From NCBI GenBank assembly GCA_013339765.2, contig CM023449.1:34733702-34797701 (forward strand): a stretch of 64,000 nt of DNA, given 5' to 3'. The notes beneath the pieces were generated by a model that saw nothing but the letters and a program-made list of their open reading frames with translations, did no database searches and had not been told where the DNA came from. The stretch is from Haemaphysalis longicornis (lineage: Eukaryota > Arthropoda > Arachnida > Ixodida > Ixodidae). Every line of letters starts with the position of its first letter. Position 1 is the first letter of the stretch. Shown one piece after another: positions 45,466-56,400 of this stretch. A program made the position numbers and the translations under genes.

Positions 45466-46727
45466 CAGTAATCCGCGTCCGTGACCAAACTCTTCTTCGA
45501 AACACCGTCATATGAGTCATGACACAGGGAGACTGCAGAATCTAGCATAAACCGAAATCAGAGACCCTTATCAGATACCACACTCTTCCAACGAGCCCGT
45601 GTGTACGAGATTTCGGCGCGCGTTAAGGCTCTAGGTGGCCAAAATTAATCCGGAGCCCTCCACTACGGCGTGCCTCATCGTCTCCGTTGCGTCGGCGCGT
45701 TAAACCCTGCAATCAATCAATCAACTCTTCCAACGACACCTCGTATCGCTTGTGAACTGCCTACCCTGTATTCTTCAAAAAATGAGTCCACCGAGTGATC
45801 AGCCGTTTTTCAAGGCGAAAAACAAACGAAAAGTGAACACGCCGCTTGTGTGTGTGATTACTAAAACGTTCATTCGTTGATTTCGCTCCGCATTTGTAAA
45901 CAACGATAGTTGAGCGTCCTCCTCCTCACCCCCCCCCCCATGTCTAGCCAAATATCAGAGCATTTCGCATCTAGTTGGTCTGGTGAATACTACCTTGCTC
46001 AAACAAACGTCTTCAGCATTTCAGAAGCTGCACTCGTTTTTTTTTTTTTTTTTTTTCATTCTCGTACGACTATTCTATTTATTCCTTACTTGCAGACCAT
46101 TCATTTTCCCGTGGTTTCATTAACATATACCTTGGTTCTTACTATAAGGCATGAGTGGGCACATATCTGACTTAACATTTTCTTTTCTGTACTTAACCTT
46201 TTCGCGTGGCTTATATTAAGGCACAAGTTTTTGTCAGCTATTGGGTTATCACGTCCCCGAAACATATTTTTCTACAACGTACATATTCGAAGCAAAGCCG
46301 CATTTGTTGTCTGCGCTGCAAAACGAACCAACCTCTTACAGTGCCAATATCAGGTCTAAACGAGGCGACAATAAATAGAATTCACTTGTGCTGGCGTGTC
46401 CGAAGGTGACAGCGGTGATATGCTGCTGCCATCGCAGACGCCCGCAAGAGCGGCCAAGAAGCGCGCAGAACCGCCTCCCCGGGTAGCTCTTGTTGGCGTT
46501 AGAGCGCTCTACCAAGACGCAGCTGTTTTTTTTTTTAAGTGCCCTAAACGTGCAGTTAGCTTACAGACGTCACCATAACAAGTTGTTGAGAGCGCGGAAA
46601 GGCAAATAGAAGCGAAAGAAAACCAAAACACTGCATGACCACCTATCAGCCACGCAGCGCTAATCCCGCAAACGCCGCGGAGAAGCTGCGGCAGGCGGCG
46701 CAGCGATCGCGAATCTCGAGGCGTATA
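45466..46727 (+). repeat. Tandem duplication, unit 1 (about 1.26 kb)
   Basis: Starts at 'acagtaatccgcgtccgtga' and ends 'gcgaatctcgaggcgtat'. Unit 2 (46728-47989) repeats it from end to end with small indels and substitutions. Each unit holds a SINE 3' part, a G/C homopolymer and the same short ORFs (45910-46170 and 46396-46578 here). No promoter or protein family is recognisable, so the ORFs are probably not genes. Confidence 0.9.
45594..45725 (+). repeat. Tick Ruka-like SINE, 5'-truncated (unit 1)
   Basis: From 'cgtgtgtacgagatttcggc' to 'ctgcaatcaatcaatcaac'. It is shared at the same position with unit 2 of the tandem duplication, so it inserted before the duplication. Confidence 0.85.
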
Positions 46728-47989
46728 GAGTAATCCGCGACCGCGACCAAACGCTTCTTCGAAACATCGTCGTATGACACAGGGAGACTGCAGAATCTAG
46801 CATAAACCGAAATCAGAGACCCTTATCATATACGACACTCTTCAAACGAGCCCGTGTGTACGAGATTTCGGCGCACGTTAAGGATCTTCTGGTGGTCAAA
46901 ATTAATCCGGAGCCCTCCACTACCGCGTGCCTCATCGTCTCCGTTGCGTCGGCGTGTTAAACCCTGCAATCAATCAATCAACTCTTTCAACGACACCTCG
47001 TATTTCTTGTGAACTGCCTACCCTGTATTCTTCGAAAAATGCGTCCGCCGAGTGATCAGCCGATCGTTGAAGGTGAAAAACAAACGAAAAGTGAACACGC
47101 AGTTTGTGTGTGTGATTACTGAAACGTTCATTCGTTGGTTTCGCTCCGCATTTGTAAACAAACGATAGTTGAGCGCCCTCCTCCTCACCCCCCCCCCCCC
47201 CCCCCCAATGTCTAGCGAAATATCAGTGCATTTCGCATCTAGTAAATACTACCTTGCTCAAACAAACGTCTTTAGCATTTCAGAAGCTGCTCTCGGCTTT
47301 TTTTCGTTTGTTTTTCATTCCCGTACGACTATTCTATTTATTCCTGACTTGCAGACCATTCATTTTCCCGTGGTTTCATTAACATATACCTTGGTTCTTA
47401 CTATACGGCATGAGTGGGCACATATCTGACAATGCACAGCCTTTGAGTGTACTTAACATTTTCGCGTGGCTTATATTTCCATAAAAGGCACAAGTTTTTG
47501 TCAGCTATTGGGTTATCACATCCCCGAAATATATTTTTCTGCGACGTACATATTCGAAGCAAAGCCGCATTTGTTGTTTGCGCTGCAAAACGAACCAACC
47601 TCTTACAGTGCCAATGTCAGGTCTAAACGAGGTGACAATAAATAGAATTCACTTGTGCTGACGTGTTCGAAGGCGACAGCGGTGATATGCTGCTGCCGTC
47701 GCCGACGACCGCAAGAGCGGCCAAGAAGCGCGCAGAACCGCCTCCCCGGGTAGCTCTTGTTGGCGTTCGAGCGCTCTACCAAGACGCAGCTGTTTTTTTA
47801 AGCGCCCTAAACGTTCAGTTAGCTTACAGACGTCACCATAACAAGTTATTTAGTGCGCGGAAAGGCAAAGAGAAGCGAAAGAGAACCAAAACACTGCATG
47901 ACCACCTATCAGCCACGCAGCGCTAATCCCGCAAACGCCGCGGAGAAGCAGCGGCAGGCGGCGCAGCGATCGCGAATCTCGAGGCGTAT
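46728..47989 (+). repeat. Tandem duplication, unit 2
   Basis: Same order as unit 1: start 'agtaatccgcgaccgcgacc', SINE, C-run (about 18 C near 47188-47207), short ORFs, and end 'gcgaatctcgaggcgtata'. Differences include homopolymer lengths and a small indel near 46770. Confidence 0.9.
46850..46982 (+). repeat. Tick Ruka-like SINE, 5'-truncated (unit 2)
   Basis: The copy of the unit 1 SINE, with 'cggcgtgttaaaccctgcaa' and a CAATCAATC tail. Confidence 0.85.
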
Positions 47990-48263
47990 AACGAAGTAGT
48001 ATCGGGGCAGTGAATTAGTTCGTTATATCCGATTTTCGTTGTAACTGTAGAGGTAAAAATCGGCTCTAATAAATCAGCAATCTGGCTCGCGCAACAATCC
48101 TAGATAAAAAAAACTCATCGTTCTAGGCTCCGAACCCTCTATAAACGAGGTAGTCCTTATCTGTCTCCTTGTGGCATTTCAAACTAAACAGACCGGGACG
48201 TGAGATTGGGAAATTACAACAGAACAAAGTTCGTTAGGCAACAAGGCCTGCGTCCTTTTTTAC

Positions 48264-48987
48264 TTGAAGGGGGATGTGGCCTTCGCTGGGTGGCTTTTCG
48301 CAGTCTGAGCGGAATGAAGTTTTTCACACTGTCCATGCAATAAAGGGCCTTTTTTACTTCTGCAGTTTTTCAAGCTACTAAAAAGTGATTGTTTTGTCCC
48401 ACTTTTTTTTTAGTATTTTGCTCTTAATATGCTAGCTGTTGAGTTTCGATCCTCGTGGAAACCAAATATTTCTTTGTTATAGCCGATATTGCGTGGCTCT
48501 TGAGGTTTCCATTTCGTTATAAAAAGAATAGGTGTCGTTGAAATGAAGCGTGACCTTGAACACTGTTGAATGCAGTAAGAAAAGCGGTTTCTTGATGCAC
48601 CGCTTGGAACTAATTTTACAGCTTATTAAACTTTGGTGTTTGAAATGGGCATGCGAAATTGTTCCTTGCCATTGGTGCCACCAAAGTTTAACGAGCTGCA
48701 AAATTAATTCCGAGTGGTGCATCGAGAAACCGATTCTCTAATAGCAGTCACCAGGGTTCATAGTATTGGAAAACCTGAAGATTACAGTTTCTTAACTAAC
48801 ACTGTTTTGTCTGTTGTTCCTCCAAAAATGACTGATTACCTCTCATTATCTTGGTAACTGATGGACTGACTAAAAAAATAATGGCATATTTGAAATCAGT
48901 GGAAAAAAAAGCAGCGAGGCTGTCGAGTTTCACAGAGTTTACTTAACAATTAAGGGAAGCTGTTTTAAGAGCAGTGTCCCCCCTTAA
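48264..48987. mobile_element. TTAA-type element with central inverted repeat, 724 bp
   Basis: The right end, reverse-complemented, reads ttaaggggggacactgctct. The left reads ttgaagggggatgtggcctt, its TTAA decayed by one base. Near the right end, 'atatttgaaatcag' plus an A-rich segment and 'gaggc.gt.gagtt' match the same position in the element at 54179-54857, so the two are one family. It carries no transposase. Confidence 0.7.
48573..48741. repeat. Long inverted repeat (about 62-bp arms)
   Basis: The left arm from 48573 ('agcggtttcttgatgcaccg' to 'ttaaactttggtg') pairs with the right arm ending about 48740, with a handful of mismatches and a roughly 35-base loop. It lies in the middle of the 48264-48987 element. 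The similar ORFs on both strands here are simply the two arms. Confidence 0.85.
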
Positions 48988-49048
48988 AATTAAGTGCTGT
49001 TTCGCTTCAGGACGGAAAGGAACCAAAAACCACCATTTCCCAAATTTA

Positions 49049-49685
49049 TACCCCTGTCACACGGCAAATCTAATGTCATTCAAAGTGAATGACATTAGCT
49101 GTTAATGACATTCGGTTTGGCCGTGCAGGTCTACACGGTAAAACAAATGTCATTTGATTGCGATGACGAGGATTGTTAGCGAGCTCACAAAGCCGCAAAA
49201 TTATATTTCAAGTGCATCTAGAATGTTTTCGTACGTAATATCTTTTTAAAACATGACAAAGGATTATTTTCTAAACATAAAAATAAGACAATCGCCGGTT
49301 TAGGTGACATAAGTAGACATCGGAAGCCGAGACAAGTCTGCGAAAAAAAATCCATATTAGGGTAGCGCGCTCATTTGGGGCGAGATTTTCTTCTTTGTTA
49401 GTACTTGTTTGTCTTTCTTTATTTGAAGAACAACATGAAGAGAAAAATATGTTTTCCAGCAGTTTTTAGAAGCAGTATTCGTTGGTTTATTTCTTGTCTA
49501 GTGACGCGCCACTGCTGTCGAGGCTACTCATTTGGCCGCTAACTGATGTCCGGGACCCCAGTTAGCCGCTAAATGTTATTCGCCTCAAATGTCATTCGGT
49601 ATTCTCGTGTAGCACCGAATTAACGACATTTAGAGCAAATGACATCTGCTCTAAATGTCATTAGATCTGCCGTGTGACAGTGGTA
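49049..49685. mobile_element. Harbinger-like MITE with TTA duplication, 637 bp
   Basis: The left end tacccctgtcacacggcaaa and the right end, reverse-complemented, taccactgtcacacggcaga extend as inverted repeats through 'tctaatg'. TTA flanks both sides (49046-49048, 49686-49688). A 3-bp TWA duplication is the PIF/Harbinger trait. Internal 'atgtcatt' motifs are repeated many times in both orientations. No ORF. Confidence 0.85.
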
Positions 49686-49777
49686 TTAGAGTCGCAAGAT
49701 GCCGCTGTAGAGGATGGGGGGTTTGCTTAGTTACGCTCATTTCTCAGTGCTGCGTGTTTTTTTTCCGCGCTGCGCAG

Positions 49778-49924
49778 AGGTTTGGCTACGAGCACCTGTC
49801 TGCGGGGGACCTTTTGCGGAAGGAGCAGAACACCGCGGGCTCCCAGTATGGCGACATCATTGCCGACCACATCAAAAACGGCACCATCGTGCCAGTTGAG
49901 ATCACCTGCAGCCTACTGGAACGG
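49778..49924 (+). CDS. CMPK1: UMP-CMP kinase, coding exon 2
   Basis: Acceptor ttccgcgctgcgcag|agg, donor cgg|gtaggc, 49 codons, phase 0 on both sides. Encodes 'RFGYEHLSAGDLLRKEQ', the start of the NMP-binding region (the 'SAGDLLR' motif binds the nucleoside monophosphate), and ends in 'IVPVEITCSLLER', which matches the family's 'GKIVPVEIT' segment. No stop or frameshift. It joins exon 1 as 'KVVE|RFGY', the order found in animal CMPK1. Confidence 0.96.
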
Positions 49925-50211
49925 GTAGGCCCCTACACTCCTTTTTAAGTGCAGAGCGCTTTAGGGGCTCGCCTTGTCACCGTAGCGCGCTCGCTGGACC
50001 CAAGTAGAGCCACACGGCGTTCCATCGTCGCGGCGTAACCCAGAGACTTCAAAAGTTCGAAATTTGTGAACTGCTGGCGTTTGTCATGCATCTCCCCGTT
50101 GTTTAGAGCAAAGAGAACTGCAGGTACATTTGAAGCAAAATGTGCATAAATAACCGGCAGCGCCCGCATTCATTCAGTCAGGAACGCTCAATGGGTTGGT
50201 TTTTTTAGATA

Positions 50212-51316
50212 CCGTATTTTCCGGTGTATAGGTCGCGGTTTTTTTCTGAAATTTTCGTTGGTGCGTCTTATCCACCGGTGCGACTTATGTATGGAAGAAT
50301 TCCGGTTCGCGGCGGCCGCGCGTGGGCAGCGCCCGTTAGGAGACACAGCTGTATGGTCAAAATGAATCCGAAGCCCACCGCTACTGTGTTTCTCATAGCC
50401 CATTGTGTTTCTCATAGCCCATATGTTGCTTCAGGACATAAATCAAATAATTAGCAGTTTATTCCAGTCTAAAACAATGATAATGGCTTGCGACAACCGC
50501 GCGCCACTTTCTGCCATGCGCAGTAACTACAGTTCAGAATAAATTCAAAGTAATATCAAACTGGGTAGCAAAAATAAAATGCAGCTTATAAATTATCACA
50601 GAGAGTTACTCTGAAGGAGGTAAACGTGCTGCTAATTTCTAAAATGACAGCTTGCTGATAAGTTTCGATTTTCAGGCCGCTTCCGGTCGCGTCACTTCCG
50701 TCCGCCATGACACCTTTATTGCGCTGATTTACGACAGCACGCAAGAGACGCGCGACGTTTGGAGAGGTGGCCAAATGGGTCTCCGACTCTTGGGACTCCA
50801 TTTCTACAAAAGCAGTTGTAGCCGGGTTCATAAAGGCCGGAATGATCCGTTCCGCGAGTGGTGACGATGTTGGCAAAGAAGATATCAGTGAGTCGGAGGG
50901 TGATAGCGATGTGCTGGCGGAACTCCCACTTGAAGTTGCTGAATTGTTTGTTAGCGAGTCTGAGGAAGAAGACTTCGATGGTTTTGCCTAACGCCGTTTG
51001 TAAGTACATGCCATCTTTGTGTATCAATAAACCATTTTTGAGAACTTTCTGTCAAGACTTCGGATGGGAGATGCACGTGTCTAGCCCTCCTCAGCGTGCG
51101 ATGCGTTGATAGGCGGCGGCCGCCGCAACCATGTACTTTCGCCGCTCTTTCTAACGATCTGATTCACTGTGAGTTTACCTAATTAACAAGTGCGTCTTGT
51201 ACACCGGTGCGTCTTATACACCGGTGCGACTTATATACGTTTTTTTCCGGAAAAACTGTCATTTTGAGGGGGGTGCGACTTATACAAAGGTGCGAATTAT
51301 AGACCGGAAAATACGG
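50212..51316 (+). mobile_element. Pogo/Tigger-like element, internally deleted, 1.1 kb
   Basis: Ends ccgtattttccggtgtata and, reverse-complemented, ccgtattttccggtctata, inside TA (50210-50211, 51317-51318). Subterminal 'ggtgcg(a/t)cttat' motifs are repeated at both ends. The + strand carries the last part of a transposase gene. A second copy of the same element is at 58389-59469. Confidence 0.9.
50767..50991 (+). pseudogene. Pogo-like transposase C-terminal remnant
   Basis: 'AKWVSDSWDSISTKAVVAGF' followed by 'KAG' and an acidic tail ('SESEGDSDVLAELPLEVAEL'). This is the C-terminal end of pogo/Tigger/jerky-type DDE transposases, where 'W....W..i....v..sF...gi' precedes an acidic C-terminus. 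The DNA-binding and catalytic parts are deleted. The ORF closes naturally at 50991. Confidence 0.75.
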
Positions 51317-51318
51317 TA

Positions 51319-51696
51319 GTAGACGAAAAAAAGTGGCAGTGCAACGCCGGCACGTGCGGGACGAAAAGCAAGCGCAGAAAGAACAGAACTCCTCCCACTG
51401 GCGCAGTTTCAGGCAGGGGGTGCACGAGCACTGCAAAGGCGGGAAATTTGAATTGCATTGGGTGGTAGCAGTGAACGGATAACGGCGTTACAGCCCATTA
51501 GGGCGAATCGCTGCTCTGCACTTTTGACGGCTTTTACGTTGAGTGGAACGCCTCTAATTTTTTAAACAGGAATCGGCCCTGAGTTCAGTTCATTGCAAAC
51601 GGTCATGTACCCCTGAATATCTTTACAAACTCCATGATGCACCTCCATTGCGACTTACTGCCCCTTTACTCGACGATAGGTTGCACCTTATTAGGT
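51319..51696. other. Kinase intron 2, unassigned part
   Basis: No recognisable motif. Confidence 0.5.
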
Positions 51697-51900
51697 GACC
51701 CGCCACAATGGCTCAGTGGCTAAGGCGTTGTGCCACTGAGCCCAAGGACTCTGGTTCGATCCTGGTTGCAGCGACCTTTTTTCAGATGGAGGCAAAATGC
51801 AAAAACACCCACATGTCGAGATTTCGGTGCGCGCTAAAGATCTCCAGGTAGTCAAAACTAATTCGGAAGCTGTCCACTACAATGCGCCTCATAACTAATG
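51697..51900 (+). repeat. Tick Ruka-like SINE with tRNA head
   Basis: A box 'tggctcagtgg', B box 'ggttcgatcctgg', then 'cagatggaggcaaaatgcaa', 'cgagatttcggtgcgcgcta' and 'actacaatgcgcctcata'. The 3' tail is lost at the junction with the next element. Confidence 0.9.
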
Positions 51901-51902
51901 CA

Positions 51903-52013
51903 CCTCATAGCTTATTTGAGCAAAGTGGGCGTTAAAGATGGTGTCAGTATGATTCTAACGAGGCAATCTTTCGAATGAACCAAACTTGTGTTTTGTCTGC
52001 ATGGCCCCTTTAA
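51903..52013 (-). mobile_element. Terminal part of the TTAA 'GGGGCCA' family
   Basis: The reverse complement starts ttaaatg-flank then 'ttaaaggggccatgcagaca', 'acaagtttggttcattcgaa', 'agattgcctcgttagaat', and matches 55102-55215 base for base over most of its length. TTAA is at 52010-52013. Only this end is present. Confidence 0.75.
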
Positions 52014-52393
52014 ATCCAGCTTACATAGTGGACTGTTCCCATGAACAGCTGGTGCACAGGCTTACTAATGGAGACCACTGCAGAAGGTTTTGATACCGTG
52101 TGCGTGCCATGTCCCAAGCACTATCAATGATAGCTAATGGCCGAGATGTGCGCAGGACTGTGGGTGCTTCTACAATTTTTGAGGCAGCTCATGACAAACT
52201 TGGAACAATTTGGGGGCCCATTTACAAACTGAGTGAAGAGCATTCTTTCTTTTTTTTTTTGCCGTAGAAGAGCATGTTTGCCTTTCCTAGATCCAAGCAA
52301 TCATTTGTACGTGCATGGGTGCATCACAGTGTGCTGTCATTACCCGGTTGGGTCCCAGTCCTGCTTGTCATAGAAGGACTGGCCCTGTTCTGT
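52014..52393. other. Kinase intron 2, unassigned part
   Basis: No recognisable motif. Confidence 0.5.
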
Positions 52394-54182
52394 TTAAAGG
52401 GGCCCTGAAATACCTTCCGCCAATGTGTGGATGTACATGTAACCAAATAAAGCAATGTATTAGCAATCTCCTCCCGCAAGAATTTTGTTGAAGCGATGAG
52501 TATTAGCTGAGAAATCGTAAATGAAAAACCGCTCATTATCGTCGCGCCGCGTTTCCTCGTCCTTTCAACTTACTCTCCGCTGTTGACGGCGAGCGAGCCT
52601 TCCCTCCCATGATGCTGCGCTCCTCCGCGGTGACGTACTTCCGGCTATTGCGCTGCTCACACAGCCGTCTGCTACGGGCGAGCTTTGTTGACACCATGAA
52701 TCCCGCACTCCGTTCAAGGCTGGAAAAGCGAACGAAAAATCTGGTCCCATGTGTGCGGCGGCCTGGCCTTGCCCTTTCGCGGTGTATGTTGCTGCAGAAC
52801 TTTGCTACCGGCGGCACGCGACTTTTTATCGGCGGCGAACTCACAGCCGCATGGGGAGGATCCCGCGCTCGCTCCCTTGGATGCACAGCGCACTGCTTAT
52901 CCAAAAAGCGCCGTATCAGATGTGGCCCCCGCTGGTGCCGGGTCTTATTTTGTGGCGGTGGTAATTCCTGCCGGCGGCATGTGAAAAAGACATTTTAAAC
53001 CGATACAGAACCCGTGCACAAAACGCCAGTTCAGCTTGGGGCGACGCGTGGTGGAGAGCGGCAATGTTGGCAAAGCATGCTCCGCCGCGGCTCTGAGCTT
53101 TCTAGCGCTGGAGCGAGCACCATTTCTTTGACAATATCAAACATCGGTTGCCCTGGCAACAAGGCACAAACCGCTCTGGAAGTCAGTTATGGTTGCGTGA
53201 TCCCGGTTCAGCTCGGAGCCCCACCTCGCGGCATATGGGCACTGCAGGCATACTACTCACTCCCATTTGGAAGTGCGAGATGCGTTTGGCATTACAGGAG
53301 GCGATGGTGTGTGTGTTGTGGACGCCTTTGTTTCGCGATGAAAATGCGACATTGTGCTTTCTGCGACTGGATAGTGCTTCCCATGGTCTGGATTATCTTT
53401 CTCAAGCGGCGTACGACGCAACCTCGCATGGGTATGGGCAGTGTGCATGCTAAAGCCATCTCGGCTTGTGCGCCAGAGTTAAGTGACTTGCTGTTCGTTC
53501 CCCGCAAACCGCGCGCGATGTGAGTGCCGAATTTACGAGGGGCAGGAGGAGGCACAACCCATCGTCTGTCAATCGCGGTTCGGACTTGCAACGCATGTTG
53601 TGACGTTGTGTTCGTTCGAAACGCATCTCTGGATTGTTTGGAAGTTGAATAAAATGTATGCGTCAAACCCGGGCATTCGGCTCAGGGCGTTCTCTCTGCG
53701 ATTGCAAGAAAGAAGTGCTCGGGGCTTCAACGCTTTCTTTATGACGTACTCAAGTAAGAGAATATCCATGTCGTGTTATGGCCCTGCTGCATTCAATACA
53801 AACGGTTAAGCGTTTGTTTACACTTGTTTCGTTTGTCGTAAAATGTCCAAGCACTCCGGCACTACGCTGGCAGATCAGCCGGCGAGCCGACGCTGAGCAG
53901 ACGACTCATCTCTTTGCCGGAAGTGCGTGAAAAAGCCGCCCAATAGCAGGATGTCTAGCTCATGACGAACATCTGGGAATTGATGACGTAGACATGTGAA
54001 GATGGCGGCGTCCAAAAACACGAAGGGAAAGGTGAGAAAAAAGCGACAAACTTTTCAACAAAAGTGTGAGCTTTCCGCTGCGCGTAAAAGAATAATACTT
54101 GGCACAGATGATGTTGACGACCCAATCTAACGATTGCACTAGTCAATTAGTGTGCTCAAAACGCCTTTCAGGGCCCCTTTAA
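52394..54182. mobile_element. TTAA-flanked DNA element, 1.8 kb
   Basis: The left end ttaaaggggccctgaaa (52394 on) and the right end are exact 17-bp inverted repeats with TTAA at both borders (52394-52397, 54179-54182). Interior ORFs (52609-52998, 53014-53523, 53483-53809, all +) are GC-rich, but I see no DDE motif or other transposase feature in them. At 54002 'atggcggcg...aaag|gtgaga' looks like a gene start with a donor site, perhaps a captured exon. piggyBac-type is inferred from TTAA only. Confidence 0.75.
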
Positions 54183-54857
54183 GGGGGCACATGGGTCTTT
54201 GGGACGGAAAAATTGCCCAGAAAAGCACTTTTTTAGGTACGTTTTCTCTCGATTTGCTGAGTTTTTCCTGCAAAACTTCCACACTGGGAACAGTACCAGT
54301 TACTGATAAAAGCCATGGAGGCCCGATCTCAACAAGAAAATAACAAATAATTCCTCACTTTTTTGCCGCGAGTGGTATTGCAGTGATAGTAAATGCTTGA
54401 GAAGTACATCCCAGCTTGTAGTGCAGCTATGAAGATCATTGCTTTTGCACTGTGAGGCTGAATGTTTAAACCACACAATGTGGGAAGCAGATTTTGTATT
54501 TTATGTTTAGGTAGTTGTTTATTTAGTGGTATTTTTGATTGGTTAGCAGGAGTGCTTCAAACCTAGAAGTTAAAATTGATGTAAACTTGTATGTGATTGC
54601 AAAACAAAACGAAAAAAAAAAACAGCTTCCCATATTTCATTTATGCCTTGCTGGTAATTTTTCGTTAAATCGTTTTTTCCCTATTGTTCTCAAGAACAAT
54701 CAAGGAAGATTTTTAATTATCTCTGAAACTAATTACCTCAAATGAAAACTAATTGGATATTTGAAATCAGCTAAAAAAACCAAGCAAGGCCATGAAGTTC
54801 CATCAAAATTAATCGGAACGCAAAAAAAAAGCTTGTAAGACCAGTGTGCCCCTTTAA
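54179..54857. mobile_element. TTAA-flanked element, 679 bp, sharing a border
   Basis: The left end ttaagggggcacatgggtct and the right, reverse-complemented, ttaaaggggcacactggtct. Its left TTAA is the same TTAA that ends the 52394-54182 element, so the two are back to back. The sequence near the right end matches 48860-48987. Confidence 0.8.
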
Positions 54858-54862
54858 AGAAG

Positions 54863-55100
54863 CCACCCGCCGCGGTGGCTCAGTGGCTAAGGGCTGGTGA
54901 GCACGAGGTCGCAGGTTCGATTCCTGGCCGCGGCGGCCGCTTTTCTGATGGAGGTGAAAAGCAAAAACGCCTGTGTACGAGATTTTGGCGCAAGTTAAAG
55001 TTCCCCAGGTGGTCAAAATTATTTAGGAGCCCTCCACTACGGCACGCCTCATCGCCTGCGTTGCATCTGCGCGTTAAGCCCTGCAATCATTCAATCAACC
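54863..55100 (+). repeat. Tick Ruka-like SINE, best-preserved copy
   Basis: tRNA-derived head with A box 'tggctcagtgg' and B box 'ggttcgattcc'; body 'gatggaggtgaaaagcaaaa', 'acgagattttggcgcaag', 'ccaggtggtcaaaattattt', 'gccctccactacggca'; 3' end 'ctgcaatcattcaatcaacc'. It lies exactly between two TTAA-flanked elements. Confidence 0.93.
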
Positions 55101-55101
55101 C

Positions 55102-55949
55102 TTAAAGAAGCCATGAAGACAAACACAAGTTTGGTTCATTCAAAAGATTGCCTCGTTAGAATGGTACTGACACCACTTTTAACGCACACTTCGCTCGAAT
55201 AAGCTATACAATTAGGAAAAAAGGGAAAGGCCATGCGACCCACTCGCACATTTCCCGCAACAGAACCTGTGATGTCATACCAGCCAGCTTGCGATTGGTG
55301 GAGGCCGGCAAAAGCAAATGCAAATTAGGCAGAGCTTATAAGCTTGCCGAACGGGCTATTTGCGCTTAAATTTATGCTACATTGTTTTTAAAAGCAGTAA
55401 GAATGGTGGGACCGACAGTCGAAGTTATGAAAGGACACGTAAACATAGAAGTACTAATGTGTACTGCTCTTGGTGCTGCGTGAACTATGCTTGGTTTAGC
55501 TGCACAGGACTGCGGGGCTTTGGGGTAGTTTTAGACGACACTTGCCAGTTGACGCAAGCAACGGTGTATTACGTGACCATATTTGTCGAGCGAGCACTCT
55601 GTTTCACGAAACGATTAATTTCTCCCTGAATAAAAACAAGCCAGGTTCAAATACGGTCAAAAACAAACCAGAGACAGAAAACGGCTTGCCACGGTATGGT
55701 GGCGCCATCTAGGTTCATGACTGTAAACAAGGCTTCCCAATCGGCTGCAGAGTGGTCGGTTCCTGTGATGTCATTGCAAACCACGAAAACACACGATTTA
55801 GTGGGAAAATCAAAATTTTAATGTAAATTGGTTAATTTCTCAGTGAATAAAACATCGTTTGCATCTGGACAAGCGCTGGGGACACTATTTATATATAAAC
55901 ACGAAATCTTTCAAATAAAACAAACTTGTATTTTGTCTTCATGGCTCAA
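55102..55949. mobile_element. TTAA 'GGCCATGAAGAC' element, about 850 bp
   Basis: The left end ttaaagaagccatgaagaca then 'acaagtttggttcatt'. The right end, reverse-complemented, 'gccatgaagacaaaatacaa' then 'gtttgttttatttgaaagat'. The right TTAA has decayed. Terminal matches to 26044, 43139 and 51903-52013 define one family. The interior ORF 55360-55629 has no known motif. Confidence 0.75.
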
Positions 55950-56262
55950 GAGTGGAAGTGTTTGTCTCTTCTGTGAAGTAGCGTCACAGCCAACCTGCTC
56001 TTTTCTCGGGGCGCAGTGGCACATAATCCGCCCCACACATTAGTGAGAAGCGGACTGATATGTGAAACGTAGGCACACGTTTACGTGTGGTTGTCATCGT
56101 CACACTTCAAGGTCCCACCAGCATTTCTCAGAAGAGAAACTACAGCCCTGAATATCTCTCTGTGAGCGTTAGTCAAAGCTCATTGCCTGGTCCCTCCACT
56201 CCGACCTTGTCGTTAGAGAAGGATTGTGTGCATGTGGTTGACGGGTGTGTGCTTTCTTGCAG
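55950..56262. other. Kinase intron 2, last part
   Basis: Ends with the acceptor tgctttcttgcag. Nothing else recognised. Confidence 0.6.
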
Positions 56263-56400
56263 GCCATGAAGGAGAGCGCAAACAGCAACTTCCTGATCGA
56301 CGGCTTCCCACGCAACCAGAACAACCTGGACGGCTGGAACAGAGAGATGTCGGACAAGGTTAACCTCCGCTTCGTGCTCTTCCTCGAGTGCCCAGAGGAG
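56263..56400 (+). CDS. CMPK1: UMP-CMP kinase, coding exon 3
   Basis: Acceptor ttcttgcag|gcc, donor gaggag|gtaggt, 46 codons, phase 0 on both sides. Contains 'NFLIDGFPRNQNNLDGWNRE', with the family's 'DGFPRN' motif (the Arg contacts the bound nucleotide), and the core strand 'LRFVLFLECPEE'. Sequence is intact and closely follows animal CMPK1. Confidence 0.97.

Noticed and set aside
45910..47926. Pairs of similar ORFs that could look like a duplicated gene
   Set aside because: They are paired because the whole 1.26-kb segment is duplicated; they depend on homopolymers and show no known domain.
48477..48741. Two similar proteins on opposite strands
   Set aside because: They are the two arms of one inverted repeat.
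51697..51775. tRNA gene
   Set aside because: Same reason: SINE head followed by the SINE body.
53014..53523. 169-codon ORF as a possible transposase
   Set aside because: I looked for DDE/DDD spacing and zinc-finger ends and saw none.
54866..54940. tRNA gene
   Set aside because: A and B boxes are present, but they are the head of a SINE whose body and tail follow directly.
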